NCBI GenBank assembly: GCA_002069785.1
Contig: MWCA01000063.1
Location: 1 to 32,459, forward strand
Reading direction: 5' to 3'
Length of the DNA: 32,459 bases
Origin: Lentisphaerae bacterium ADurb.Bin242
GTDB taxonomy: Bacteria > Verrucomicrobiota > Lentisphaeria > Victivallales > UBA1829
Shown here: positions 25,389-32,459 of the stretch, in pieces
Numbering within the stretch: position 1 is the first letter of the stretch
Layout of the letters: each line of letters opens with the position of its first letter
Program-made: the position numbers and the translations under genes
Notes under the pieces: model-generated
The model's input: only the letters and a program-made list of their open reading frames with translations
Told to the model about the DNA's origin: nothing
The model's database searches: none

Positions 25389-25461
25389 TTTTCAAGAAGA
25401 ATGAAGTTAGTGCAATCTTTTCCGTTTCCTGTTTTTTTTTTTTGCGGAAGCCTCGAAAAAC

Positions 25462-26175
25462 TTATTGTTGAGCGGCCTGAACCTCTTTTTCCGTCAGACG
25501 GCGCCAGCGTCCCAATGGCAGATCGCCCAGTTCCAGCCTCCCGACCGCGACCCGTTTCAGACGCCGGGTTTCCCGGTCCAACGCGGTGAGCATCCGGCGG
25601 ATTTCACGGTTCTTGCCTTCCGTGAGGACAAAGCGGTATTTCCCGGGCGCGATCCGGCGGACCTCGCGGGCTTTCAGAAGGTCATCCCCGTCCCGGATTC
25701 CTTCCACGGTCAGACGCCGGATTTCCGGTCCGGAGAGCGGAACGGCGATGCCGACCTCATAGATTTTGGCAGTCTGATACCGCGGATGGGTCAGGCGTTC
25801 GATGAAAGCGCCGTCGTTGCTGAACAGGATCAGCCCCTCGCTGTCCTTGTCGAGACGTCCGGCCGAAACCAGCCGGATCTCCCGGGCGAGGGGAATCAGG
25901 TCGATCGCTTTTTTCGGAGCGTGGGGATCGTCAAGCGTACAGACATAGCCGCGCGGCTTGTGGAGCATTACATACACTTTTTCCGTGACGGGCGCGATCT
26001 CCCTGCCGTCGAGCGTCACCGTGTCGCCGGGGAATACATGCTGCGCCGCGCGGAGCGCCGGAACGCCGTTGACGGCAACGCGTCCGCTCTCCACGAGTGC
26101 CTGGGCGCCCCGTCTCGGGCAGACACCCGACGCGCTCAGATACTTCGTAAGGCTGATGCCTTCGTCTTTACTCAT
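25462..26175 (-). CDS. Pseudouridine synthase of the RsuA/RluB family
   Basis: A 237-residue RNA-modifying enzyme. An N-terminal S4 RNA-binding domain (LTKYLSASGVCPRRGAQALV; GRVAVNG) is followed by the catalytic core with Asp109 in GRLDKDSEGLILF, HKPRGYV before it, and the late KNREIRRML motif. It isomerises a uridine in rRNA; whether in 16S (RsuA) or 23S (RluB) cannot be decided here. It lies 39 bp downstream of the GH36-like gene on the same strand and may share its transcript, though the functions are unrelated. Confidence 0.9.
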   Translation of the reverse strand: MSKDEGISLTKYLSASGVCPRRGAQALVESGRVAVNGVPALRAAQHVFPGDTVTLDGREIAPVTEKVYVMLHKPRGYVCTLDDPHAPKKAIDLIPLAREIRLVSAGRLDKDSEGLILFSNDGAFIERLTHPRYQTAKIYEVGIAVPLSGPEIRRLTVEGIRDGDDLLKAREVRRIAPGKYRFVLTEGKNREIRRMLTALDRETRRLKRVAVGRLELGDLPLGRWRRLTEKEVQAAQQ

Positions 26176-26214
26176 GAAGAATTTCCGCCTTTCCTGTCTT
26201 TGCGCGCTGTCGTG

Positions 26215-27837
26215 TCAGATGACCCCGAGCCCGCCGGTCGGGACCGTGCCCGGACGCACGGCGCGGCCCGTGCAATCGAAGGCGGAAGCGCCCGGAATCG
26301 GCAATGCTTCCGGGGAAAGATTCAGCACGAAGACATGCCGGGCCGCTTTTTCGAGCGCCTGAACCAGACGGGCGTCGTCGTGAAGGATCAGGATGGTCTG
26401 TTTGCCATGGGTCGCCATCGCCCAGCTTGTCCCGGACTGATGATAAGAGATGTCCCACGTCCCGTTGCGGAAGATGTCGAGGTGTTCCTTGTAGAATCCG
26501 ATCCAGTGGGCAATGATCTCCTTTTCCGTCCGGGACAGCTTTTCCATGTCCATCGATAGCATCGGCACGCCCGCGAGGGAGGCGATCATGTGACGCGAAA
26601 TATTGACCGGCGACTCCTGCGGATGCCAGTAGACGGGGTCCGCGTGGACCGGCGCGGCGTTGCCGATCCCGGCACGGATTTGAGCGAGACGGAAAAAGTT
26701 GTCGGTGAAGTCGAACGGTACATCTCCGGCGCGGAACTGGGTGCCGTACGGCAGCATTGTAGGCGTGGCGTAGCTCTGGCGGAATTCAATGAGCGCGTCG
26801 GACTTCGCGGCGCGGATTCTCTCCGAAAGGCGCCGGATGAAGTGGAAAGTGCCGCGTCCGCGGGGATGGTCCAGACTTGGGAAAATATGGTCGAGGAAAT
26901 CCACTTTCAGGCCGTCGATGGGATATTTTTCCATCAGAACGCCCATTTTGTCGAGGAGTTCTTCGCCCTCTTTTCCATTTTTCGTATCGAAGGTATAGCA
27001 GCCTTCATTGTATTTCCGGTAGGTGGCCTTCTGGATGCGGGAGCACAATTCGCTTTTTTCTCCGATCAGGAACGGCGCAACCCAGAGCATGTATTTCATT
27101 CCCCACGAATGGACGCGTTCGAGATGATGGGCGAAATCGGGGAATTTTTTGCCGGAGACCTGCCAGTCGCCGATCATTTCATACCAGGACGAGATCGTTT
27201 CCGGAGAAACCCGTTTCATCACGTCGAAACACCAGCCGTCGTCGATGATGAGCGTGCCGAAGCCCAGTTCGGCGGCGATCTTCGCGTTGGCCTCCACCCA
27301 GTCCTGCGTGACGGCCGCATGCACCGCGTACCAGGTGCAGAAAACCGGTTCCCAGGCGGCGTCCGGATAGGTGATTTTCGGGACGTCGAGCGAACGGCTC
27401 CATTCGGCGAGGGCCTGGGGCCAGGGAAGGTTCCGGCGGTCGATGACAAGCTCGAAATCGCGGGTTTCCGCACTCAATGCCACGGAGACGGTGAGATCGT
27501 AGCAGCAGGTTTCCTGATTCATCCGCGCGAGAATCTTCACATCATCCCACAGATCGGTCAGCGCGACCGATGCACGGTTCTCCTGCCGCGAATTGAAAAA
27601 GGCCAGGTAGGGAAAATTGCGCTGGGCGGCGGAATTGGATTCGATGGTCCAGACGATTTTGGTGGAAGGCGTCCGGGTTTCCGGCGTCCAGTAGCCGTGA
27701 AAATCCAGGATCGGCAGGGAAAAGCGAATCCGGAGAACTCCTTCTTTCGCCGGGACTTTTACGGGAACCCGCTCGTACTCCCGGTCCGCCTTCAAACTCG
27801 TATATTTTTCCGTCTCCGAATAGAAGTCGATCAGCAT
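26215..27837 (-). CDS. GH36-like glycoside hydrolase (alpha-galactosidase type)
   Basis: A 540-residue protein without a signal peptide. ATG 27837 is chosen because AGGAAAGGGA precedes it; the frame is open to 27927, but that part overlaps the divergent promoter region. An N-terminal beta-sandwich (about 1-150) precedes a TIM barrel with FCTWYAVH, LIIDDGW (196-202), DGLKVDFLD with the expected nucleophile Asp313, and RAGDVPFD with the probable acid/base Asp372. This arrangement fits clan GH-D (GH36/GH27/GH31-like). It should act on an alpha-linked sugar in the cytoplasm after uptake. Divergent from the deacetylase gene. Confidence 0.78.
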   Translation of the reverse strand: MLIDFYSETEKYTSLKADREYERVPVKVPAKEGVLRIRFSLPILDFHGYWTPETRTPSTKIVWTIESNSAAQRNFPYLAFFNSRQENRASVALTDLWDDVKILARMNQETCCYDLTVSVALSAETRDFELVIDRRNLPWPQALAEWSRSLDVPKITYPDAAWEPVFCTWYAVHAAVTQDWVEANAKIAAELGFGTLIIDDGWCFDVMKRVSPETISSWYEMIGDWQVSGKKFPDFAHHLERVHSWGMKYMLWVAPFLIGEKSELCSRIQKATYRKYNEGCYTFDTKNGKEGEELLDKMGVLMEKYPIDGLKVDFLDHIFPSLDHPRGRGTFHFIRRLSERIRAAKSDALIEFRQSYATPTMLPYGTQFRAGDVPFDFTDNFFRLAQIRAGIGNAAPVHADPVYWHPQESPVNISRHMIASLAGVPMLSMDMEKLSRTEKEIIAHWIGFYKEHLDIFRNGTWDISYHQSGTSWAMATHGKQTILILHDDARLVQALEKAARHVFVLNLSPEALPIPGASAFDCTGRAVRPGTVPTGGLGVI

Positions 27838-27874
27838 AGTCTGTCCCTTTCCTGTAGATTGTGGTGGAACGGAT

Positions 27875-27903
27875 AATGTAGTTGCACTGTCCCGGGAATG
27901 CAA
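27875..27903 (-). promoter_or_regulatory. Candidate promoter of the GH36-like gene within a dyad
   Basis: On the minus strand TTGCAT (27898-27903), 17-bp spacer, TACATT (27875-27880). An inverted repeat TTGCA-N12-TGCAA (27882-27886 and 27899-27903) overlaps the -35 and spacer, a placement fitting an operator. Confidence 0.35.
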
Positions 27904-27945
27904 ACTGCCGTTATTCATTTGGCGCAATTTTTCCGGGACGGTTTT

Positions 27946-27959
27946 ATACGGGTACGTAT
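27946..27959. promoter_or_regulatory. Palindromic operator candidate in the divergent region
   Basis: ATACG-GGTA-CGTAT is a 14-bp inverted repeat between the two divergent glycan genes. GTAC/CGTA-cored dyads of this kind are bound by GntR- and LacI-type sugar regulators; no such regulator gene is in the window. Confidence 0.35.
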
Positions 27960-27991
27960 CATAAAAATGATTGATTTCGGTTTCGTTCGGA

Positions 27992-28020
27992 TTGAAAAGG
28001 AACCGATCCTGCGGTAGTGT
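27992..28020 (+). promoter_or_regulatory. Candidate promoter of the deacetylase gene
   Basis: TTGAAA (27992-27997), exactly 17 bp, TAGTGT (28015-28020), 28 bases ahead of the ATG at 28049. The -35 is good (five of six), the -10 weak. Confidence 0.35.
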
Positions 28021-28048
28021 ACGGAATCACTCGCAGAAAGGAAGAATC

Positions 28049-28846
28049 ATGGAGCTGACTTTTCTTTATCCGGAAGGAAAATTGAAAGCGCTGACTTTCA
28101 GTTATGACGACGGCGTGGCGCAGGACCGCAGGCTGATCGAAATCTTCAACCGTTCGGGAATGAAGGGCACGTTCAATCTGAACGCGGGACTTCAGGACAG
28201 TCATAACAACAAAATCCATCTGAATGAACTCAACACGGTGTATGCCGGACACGAGATCGCATGTCACGGAAAACTGCACCCGTTCATGGAACGCCAGCCT
28301 CTCCTCTCGCGGGTGGAGGACGTGCTGGAAGACCGGAAAATTCTGGAACAGGCCGTCGGAAAAATCGTCAACGGCATGGCGTACCCTTACGGCACATATG
28401 ATTCCAGGGTGATTCATACGCTGACGGCCCTGGGAATCGTGTATTCGAGAACAGTCCGGTCCACCGGCGGCTTCGGATTGCCGGACAATTTTCTCGAATG
28501 GCATCCGACGTGTCATCACCGCGAAAATATGGCCGAGATCGGCAAAAGATTTCTGGCCGGTTCTTATCCGCTTGCGCTCTTCTATGTCTGGGGACATTCC
28601 TACGAGTTCGACAACAATAACAACTGGAATATCATCGAAGACTTCTGCGCGCAGATGGCCGGACAGGAAAACATCTGGTATGCCGCCAACATGGAAATTT
28701 ATGAATATGTCACGGCTCTCCGGAGCGTGGTGACCTCGGCGGACGGACGGATCGTGAAGAACCCCTCCGCTCTTTCCGTCTGGCTCAGGACAGAGGACTA
28801 CCGCGTTTTGGAAGTGAAAAGCGGGCAGACACTTGCGATTTTCTGA
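28049..28846 (+). CDS. NodB-type polysaccharide deacetylase-like protein
   Basis: A 265-residue protein, start at ATG 28049 behind AAAGGAAG; the upstream-extended frame overlaps the promoter. NodB-fold landmarks: TFSYDDG (Asp20/Asp21), the metal site CHGKLHPF (His73, His77), and AYPYG. The fold removes N- or O-acetyl groups from polysaccharides. There is no signal peptide, so it may act on intracellular oligosaccharides, or belong to the related subgroup found in glycan-use loci. It is divergent from the GH36-like gene and followed by a Gfo/Idh/MocA oxidoreductase. Confidence 0.8.
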   Translation: MELTFLYPEGKLKALTFSYDDGVAQDRRLIEIFNRSGMKGTFNLNAGLQDSHNNKIHLNELNTVYAGHEIACHGKLHPFMERQPLLSRVEDVLEDRKILEQAVGKIVNGMAYPYGTYDSRVIHTLTALGIVYSRTVRSTGGFGLPDNFLEWHPTCHHRENMAEIGKRFLAGSYPLALFYVWGHSYEFDNNNNWNIIEDFCAQMAGQENIWYAANMEIYEYVTALRSVVTSADGRIVKNPSALSVWLRTEDYRVLEVKSGQTLAIF

Positions 28847-28863
28847 AAAAGAGTGCTTTTTCA
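28844..28863. other. Perfect 8-bp hairpin starting at the deacetylase stop codon
   Basis: TGAAAAAG (28844-28851) pairs with CTTTTTCA (28856-28863) across the loop AGTG; the stop codon is part of the stem. It is AT-rich and lacks a U-tract, so it may only partly terminate. Confidence 0.45.
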
Positions 28864-28873
28864 CGGGAATCCA

Positions 28874-28903
28874 TTGGAAAAATTCATCTTCCGGATGTAA
28901 TTT
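28874..28903 (+). promoter_or_regulatory. Weak promoter candidate for the Gfo/Idh/MocA gene
   Basis: TTGGAA (28874-28879), 18 bp, TAATTT (28898-28903), 66 bases upstream of the start codon at 28970. The position is right, the match modest. Confidence 0.25.
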
Positions 28904-28969
28904 AATCCCCTATGATTTTCGATTGAGCTTTTCCCATCAATAAAAAACTGAATCAATGGAGAGTTGAAA

Positions 28970-30082
28970 ATGGCTGAAAGCGTATCGGTCAAGATGGATG
29001 ACGGCAAAAAGATTTTCAAAGGAAAGAAATTCCGGGTCGCCATTATCGGCTGCGGTGGAATCGCCCAGACACATCTGGAGGCCTACAAGAGCATTCCCGA
29101 AGTGGAAATCGTCGCCGGCGTGGATATCCTCCCGGAACGTCTGAAGGTGATGGAAGAGAAGTGGGGCGTTCCGAAGAAGGCCCTCTTCACCGACTGGAAG
29201 AAAATGCTCAAGGAAATCAAGCCCGACGCCGTGGACGTCTGCACCCCGAACGGCGTGCACTGTGCTCCGGTCGTGGACGCCTGTCTCGCCGGCTGTCATG
29301 CCATCGTGGAAAAGCCCATGGCCATGAATCCGGCCGAATGCGAAAAAATGATCGCCGCCGCCAAAAAGGGCAAAGTCAAGCTCGCCGTCGGCTTCCAGCA
29401 GCGCTACAACCCCCTCACCACGGCTCTTATCAAGGCCCGCGACAACGGACAGTTCGGCAAGATCATGTTCGTCAAGTGCCAGGCCCTCCGCCGCCGCGGC
29501 ATTCCGAACTGGGGCGTCTTCGGACAGAAGAAACTCCAGGGCGGCGGCCCGATGATTGACATTGGCGTACATATTATTGAATGCGCCTACGAATTCATGG
29601 GTGCTCCCAAGCCCGTCGCCGCCAGCGGCAACACCTGGACCTATATGGGCAACAAGCCCAGCACCGTCCGCAATGCCTGGCCGAACTGGGACTATAAAAC
29701 CTACACGGTGGAAGACCTCGCCATCGGACAGATCCGTTTCGACAACGGCGCGATCCTCCAGATCGAATCCTCCTTCGTGGCGCACATCCCCAAAAACGAC
29801 ATCTTCAACTTCACCGCCATGGGCGAAAAAGGCGGATGCAGCTGGGAAAACGCCGAGATCTACTGCGACCAGAACGATCTCATGGTCAACATGACTCCGT
29901 CCTTCGTTTCCAATGAGACCTCTTGGATGCCGCTGTTTGTCACGAAGTTGAAAAACTGGGTGGACGGTTGCACGAAAGGCACTAAACTGGGCGCTCCGGG
30001 CGAAGCCGGACTGGCTGTCCAGAAGATGCTCGACGGAATCTATCGTTCCGCCGAAGCCGGCAAGGAAGTCGTCATCAAGTAA
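28970..30082 (+). CDS. Gfo/Idh/MocA-family oxidoreductase
   Basis: A 370-residue NAD(P)-dependent dehydrogenase-like enzyme. ATG 28970 lies six bases after GGAGAG (28959-28963 region). The Rossmann motif is GCGGIA (27-32), the catalytic-region EKP motif at 114-116 (IVEKPMAMNP), and the substrate-side GGGPMIDIGVH motif near residue 195. The family oxidises or reduces sugars, inositols and their derivatives in the cytoplasm. Codon use is strongly biased to C-ending codons, more so than in the adjacent genes, suggesting high expression. A clean terminator follows. Confidence 0.9.
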   Translation: MAESVSVKMDDGKKIFKGKKFRVAIIGCGGIAQTHLEAYKSIPEVEIVAGVDILPERLKVMEEKWGVPKKALFTDWKKMLKEIKPDAVDVCTPNGVHCAPVVDACLAGCHAIVEKPMAMNPAECEKMIAAAKKGKVKLAVGFQQRYNPLTTALIKARDNGQFGKIMFVKCQALRRRGIPNWGVFGQKKLQGGGPMIDIGVHIIECAYEFMGAPKPVAASGNTWTYMGNKPSTVRNAWPNWDYKTYTVEDLAIGQIRFDNGAILQIESSFVAHIPKNDIFNFTAMGEKGGCSWENAEIYCDQNDLMVNMTPSFVSNETSWMPLFVTKLKNWVDGCTKGTKLGAPGEAGLAVQKMLDGIYRSAEAGKEVVIK

Positions 30083-30108
30083 CTTCGATTTTCCATCCCG
30101 AAAATACG

Positions 30109-30145
30109 AACCGCGACCCGTTCTGGCAACGGGCCGCGGTTTTTT
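30109..30145 (+). terminator. Intrinsic terminator of the oxidoreductase gene
   Basis: AACCGCG-A-CCCGTT (30109-30122) pairs with AACGGG-C-CGCGGTT (30128-30141), one A/C mismatch, loop CTGGC, followed by a T-run to 30145. It begins 26 bp after the stop codon. Confidence 0.88.
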
Positions 30146-30175
30146 CATTTTACTTTTTTGTTACGTCTGTATGAA

Positions 30176-32459
30176 TTATTTTTCTCCGGTTTCAGGAGGC
30201 AGCGCCAGGATGCCCATGTTGGCCGGATCGTAGAAGACCAGGTTCAGCCGTGCGGATGAATCGGTCCGGTCTTCCGGCCACGAGGGGAGATTGACATAGC
30301 TGTGCATCGGACGGATCAGGTTGATCCGGAGATTCCGGAAGCTGCCTCCCGGCAATGCTTTTTCCGGGATCACGACCCGGACTTTCCAACCGGATTCGCC
30401 CGGATGAATTTCGCATTCCGAACCTTGGGAAATATGGTAGATGTGACCGGTGGAACTCACATGCATCAGCCATGGAAAATTTTCGCCCATATCGTCCAGG
30501 CCGATGTACAATTCGTCCAGAACCGGATCACGATCCGGATTGAAAACATGAAGGAGGAGTTTGCTGTCCCTTATTTCCGCGGACCATGTGAAATACGGGC
30601 ATTTGACCGGGCCGCTTCCAAGGAGATACGAATCTTTGCCTCGCACGATTTTCCGTTCCTTTTCGAGAATCTTTTCTGCCGGACGGTTAAACTCGCTTTC
30701 CAGAAGGGATTGGAGCTGCGCGATGCTTTTTTCGATTCCCCGGGGTGTATATTTATAGTCCTCCGCTTCCGGATGGAACCCGAGGCGGGAATCTTGTTTC
30801 CGGAGAAGAAGCAGTCTCCGGCGCGACTCGATTTCCCGTTCGACGATTTCCTTCATTGGATTCAAAAGTTTCGGATCCCCGGTCCGGAAGAATTGGCGCC
30901 GGAGCTGATAGAAGCGCAGGATGCCGGCGGCGGTGGAAAAGTGAATCCCGAGCGCTTCCGCAAGACCGATGTCCCGCAGGCGTTCCGGATGATCCCGGAA
31001 TGCATCGCGCATGGGGGCGAAGAGCCGGACGCCGCGTTCCCATCCGGACGCCAGTTTGTCAAACAGGACAACCGCCTCGTCGATCGTGTGATTTTCCAGA
31101 CATTCGCAGAGATTGTCGCCGCTGACCTTGCCGTCGTTCAGGAGCCAGGTCGGATACAGTTGCCGGTCCTGCGGATACAGATACAGCGGCCAGATCACTC
31201 CGTCCGCGACCGGGCCGAAATACTGGATCATATTCGACAGCGGATAGTTCCGGTAGGCTTCCGAAAAAATCTTCCACCCTTCCGCTGCCCGCGCCGCATG
31301 CTCCTTCCCCCAGATTGTCCGGGCGAAGTCGAGGAGGAATTCTTCCTCCGGAACCGATTCCGTGTTCAGGAAAGCCAGTTGTCCGGCCGCTTCGTTCATA
31401 AGTCCGGGCGTCGTTCCGAAATACCAGCCGAGCATGGCGTGCGTGATCCCCCGTTTCCGCATGGAGGCGAACTTGCGGTAAAGCAGCCCCGGAACCGGCA
31501 CATGGGGAACCGTTGCGATTTCATGCGAACAGCCGACCTGTATCTTGGCCGAGACCTTTTTGCGAAACTTTTTTGTCCGTTTTGCGAATTCATCGAAGAC
31601 TTCGGACGGTTCCGGGATGCACTGCCAATAGTCCCCGACGACCCGTTTCTTTCCGAGCTGTTCCACGGCGGCGCCCGACTCGAAATTCAACTGGAGAATG
31701 ACTTCTTCCGGCGCTTTTTCCACGATGGCTTTCAGGGTGTCCGGCAATTCGTGGACAAACGGAATGTAAAACCAGGCGATGAGTTCGGAATCCGGCGAAG
31801 CGTCCCGCATTCCGCGGTTCATGACTTCCAGCGCCGACGCCATGATCTCCCCCGGCTTCAGCGCGCAGCGGTGCGGACATTGGACATCCGAATCCGTTTC
31901 CAGCTTCATGGAACTGAGGCACGTGGTGATCCCTTCCCCGATGGAAATATTGATCATTCCGCCCAGTCCTTTTACGGAAGAGAAAATCTCGTGCATGCAT
32001 TCGTAAAGGTATTCTTTTCCTTCCGGGGAGCATGGACAGAAGCACTTCCGTCCGGTGATTTCCGGGCCGCCCAGGGAAGGATATTTTTTCAAAACGGGCG
32101 AGTTCATTTCCCAGGACGACGGTTCGATGCAGAACACATAGAGCTTGACGCCGTAACGGCGGCAGCGGTCGATGGTCTGCTGGAGTTTGGCGTAGCGCCG
32201 GACCTTGTCCTTGCCGTCTCCGGGCGTGAAACGGGTGGTGCACAGGTCCGCGAAGGAAACCGTGAGCCAGAGGGCGTTGATCCCTTCCGATGCGAGCCGT
32301 TCGAGATAGGCGTCCGGGTAGTAATTCACATCGTCCATCAGCTCGTCGCGGTTCAGCGGCGGACGCTTGATCGGACCGAAACAGCATCGTGCGATCCTGG
32401 TTTTCAGCCAGGGCGCGCGGCGGATTTTCCGGGGGGAGAACTCCGGATTGCCGTTCCTC
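30176..32459 (-). CDS. Large glycosidase-like protein of unknown family, 5'-truncated
   Basis: The frame ends at 30176 and runs through the right edge, so the N-terminus is missing; 760 codons are visible. Codons upstream of the ATG at 32338 (for example RAPWLKTRIARCCFG) continue the protein, so that ATG is internal. The first half reads like a TIM barrel (YPDAYLERLASEGINALWL; MINISIGEG; AMLGWYFGTTPG), the C-terminal ~150 residues like a beta-sandwich sugar-binding domain (LLLHVFNPDRDPVLDELYIG). Cysteine-rich patches (KCFCPCSPEG; CPHRC) are unusual and recall the CENC motif of DUF4838-type proteins, to which it may be distantly related. The substrate is unknown; the neighbouring genes argue for glycan processing. 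Confidence 0.6.
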   Translation of the reverse strand, partial: RNGNPEFSPRKIRRAPWLKTRIARCCFGPIKRPPLNRDELMDDVNYYPDAYLERLASEGINALWLTVSFADLCTTRFTPGDGKDKVRRYAKLQQTIDRCRRYGVKLYVFCIEPSSWEMNSPVLKKYPSLGGPEITGRKCFCPCSPEGKEYLYECMHEIFSSVKGLGGMINISIGEGITTCLSSMKLETDSDVQCPHRCALKPGEIMASALEVMNRGMRDASPDSELIAWFYIPFVHELPDTLKAIVEKAPEEVILQLNFESGAAVEQLGKKRVVGDYWQCIPEPSEVFDEFAKRTKKFRKKVSAKIQVGCSHEIATVPHVPVPGLLYRKFASMRKRGITHAMLGWYFGTTPGLMNEAAGQLAFLNTESVPEEEFLLDFARTIWGKEHAARAAEGWKIFSEAYRNYPLSNMIQYFGPVADGVIWPLYLYPQDRQLYPTWLLNDGKVSGDNLCECLENHTIDEAVVLFDKLASGWERGVRLFAPMRDAFRDHPERLRDIGLAEALGIHFSTAAGILRFYQLRRQFFRTGDPKLLNPMKEIVEREIESRRRLLLLRKQDSRLGFHPEAEDYKYTPRGIEKSIAQLQSLLESEFNRPAEKILEKERKIVRGKDSYLLGSGPVKCPYFTWSAEIRDSKLLLHVFNPDRDPVLDELYIGLDDMGENFPWLMHVSSTGHIYHISQGSECEIHPGESGWKVRVVIPEKALPGGSFRNLRINLIRPMHSYVNLPSWPEDRTDSSARLNLVFYDPANMGILALPPETGEK

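Noticed and set aside
26590..27876. A 428-codon plus-strand frame opposite the GH36-like gene
   Set aside because: The minus strand carries the catalytic motifs; this frame has none.

Overview
The window looks like PVC-superphylum DNA, most likely Lentisphaerota (a Victivallis-like relative). The pointers are a prepilin-type protein with an FTLIELL leader that lacks the usual Gly at -1, a secreted DUF4838/CBM9-type carbohydrate enzyme, further glycan genes, AraC-type control, and a large SPFH / P-type ATPase / ABC block. This placement is inference from gene content; no rRNA or marker gene is present. No tRNA, rRNA, CRISPR array, integrase or intact IS was seen.

Layout. (1) 1-2101, minus strand: an FAD/NAD(P)-dependent pyridine nucleotide-disulfide oxidoreductase cut by the window edge, where a perfect 34-bp fold-back inverted repeat disrupts it, and an AraC-family regulator with a near-consensus promoter. 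(2) 2263-6925, plus strand: a PhnP-like metallo-beta-lactamase-fold hydrolase behind a structured leader, a secreted 983-residue DUF4838-type protein and a pseudopilin-like protein, closely spaced as one unit and ended by a long hairpin. (3) 6976-8010: an AT-rich intergenic stretch, a 57-residue basic protein, a strong terminator, and an antisense open frame without a clear start or stop (probable relic).

(4) 8011-21889, plus strand, is the centre of interest. Three different SPFH (HflK/HflC/stomatin-like) membrane proteins are followed, with 4-bp overlap or gaps of 9-39 bp, by a P1B-type metal ATPase without an HMA domain, an ABC ATPase with a long C-terminal tail, an ABC-2 permease with a large inserted domain, and a membrane-anchored helical-repeat protein. 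After 94 bp come a TrkH-type K+ channel subunit with extra N-terminal membrane segments, a TrkA/KtrA-type RCK subunit and a HAMP-only sensor-like protein. I infer that the first seven genes form one membrane assembly in which SPFH scaffolds organise two ATP-driven transporters.

(5) 21982-24971: ThiD, a zinc N-acetylmuramoyl-L-alanine amidase, and convergent TrxB. (6) 24972-25461: gene-free; two perfect 36-bp direct repeats bracket a nested palindromic element. (7) 25462-32459: an RsuA/RluB pseudouridine synthase and a GH36-like glycosidase (minus), divergent from a NodB-type polysaccharide deacetylase and a Gfo/Idh/MocA oxidoreductase (plus), a clean terminator, and a large glycosidase-like protein running off the right edge. 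Regions 2 and 7 are glycan-processing neighbourhoods; region 4 is envelope transport and organisation.
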